Part shown: positions 6,173 to 6,306 of the stretch, one piece after another
Layout of the letters: the number at the start of each line of letters is the position of its first letter
How positions within the stretch are numbered: position 1 is the stretch's first letter
Assembly: GCA_005773755.1 (NCBI GenBank)
Contig: SXHE01000183.1
Span: 1 to 6,306, forward strand
Origin: Planctomycetia bacterium
Lineage (GTDB): Bacteria; Planctomycetota; Planctomycetia; Gemmatales; Gemmataceae
Length of the DNA stretch: 6,306 nt
Reading direction: 5' to 3'
Program-made: the position numbers and the translations under genes
The notes under the pieces: model-generated
Database searches by the model: none
What the model saw: only the letters and a program-made list of their open reading frames with translations
Told to the model about the DNA's origin: nothing

Positions 6173-6306
6173 TTACGCAGTCCGGGGTCTTGGAAAGCCG
6201 ATTCGCGGTCGGGCCAAGTAGGTCCGGACCGCGTCCCGAATGATGGCGGTTTTGGCCTCCACCCAACTGATCCCTTTGGCGAAGCAATGGGCCTCGAATC
6301 GCAGGA
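6173..6306 (-). CDS. 3' end of an unrecognised minus-strand gene (partial)
   Basis: Reading the minus strand inward from base 6304 gives 43 residues and then TAA at 6175-6173. The peptide starts LRFEAHCFAKGISW, continues VEAKTAIIRDAVRTYL and ends in a basic, proline-rich tail. By hand count 31 of 43 codons end in G or C, with most exceptions in the last eight, which fits host coding sequence. The middle looks like an amphipathic helix. The gene begins outside the window, so family and length cannot be told. It runs in the same direction as the DUF1501 gene but is separated from it by about 230 bp, so it is probably a separate unit. A chance open frame in GC-rich DNA is the alternative. Confidence 0.4.
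   Translation of the reverse strand, partial: LRFEAHCFAKGISWVEAKTAIIRDAVRTYLARPRIGFPRPRTA

Noticed and set aside
4582..6243. 553-residue open frame on the plus strand opposite the DUF1501 gene
   Set aside because: It is an Arg/Val/Ala-rich antisense shadow with no domain; the DUF1501 frame on the other strand carries all family motifs.

Overview
The window looks like chromosomal DNA from a planctomycete, most likely a Gemmata-like member of the Gemmataceae. Three things point there: high GC (about two thirds in the genes sampled by hand), a paired DUF1501 protein and PSCyt/DUF1549/DUF1553 protein, which are large paralogous families typical of Planctomycetes, and a single-chain (alpha2-type) glycyl-tRNA synthetase. 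The taxonomic call is an inference from gene content and composition.

Layout. Positions 1-170 are a non-coding leader with a strong hairpin just before the ribosome binding site of glyQS. Positions 171-1946 (+) encode glycyl-tRNA synthetase of 591 residues. It is longer than usual because of two insertions; the first has clearly foreign or relaxed codon use. A 29-bp convergent gap with a GC-rich hairpin separates it from two minus-strand genes. In transcription order these are a Tat-exported DUF1501 protein (5940-4561) and an exported multi-domain cytochrome-like protein (4426-1976). A perfect 32-bp inverted repeat (4450-4551) fills the gap between them. About 230 bp of non-coding sequence lies upstream of the DUF1501 gene. 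The last about 130 bases probably hold the 3' end of a further, unrecognised minus-strand gene.

How the genes work together. glyQS is a housekeeping translation gene with its own leader. The two minus-strand genes probably form one functional unit: both products are predicted to leave the cytoplasm, one by Tat and one by Sec, and the families are commonly found as neighbours in planctomycetes. Their substrate is not known from the sequence.

I see no mobile element with a transposase, no CRISPR array, no tRNA or rRNA, and no obvious new defence or biosynthetic system. The items most worth a second look are the low-GC insertion between the two putative zinc half-sites of GlyRS and the perfect inverted repeat inside the DUF1501/DUF1549 gene pair.
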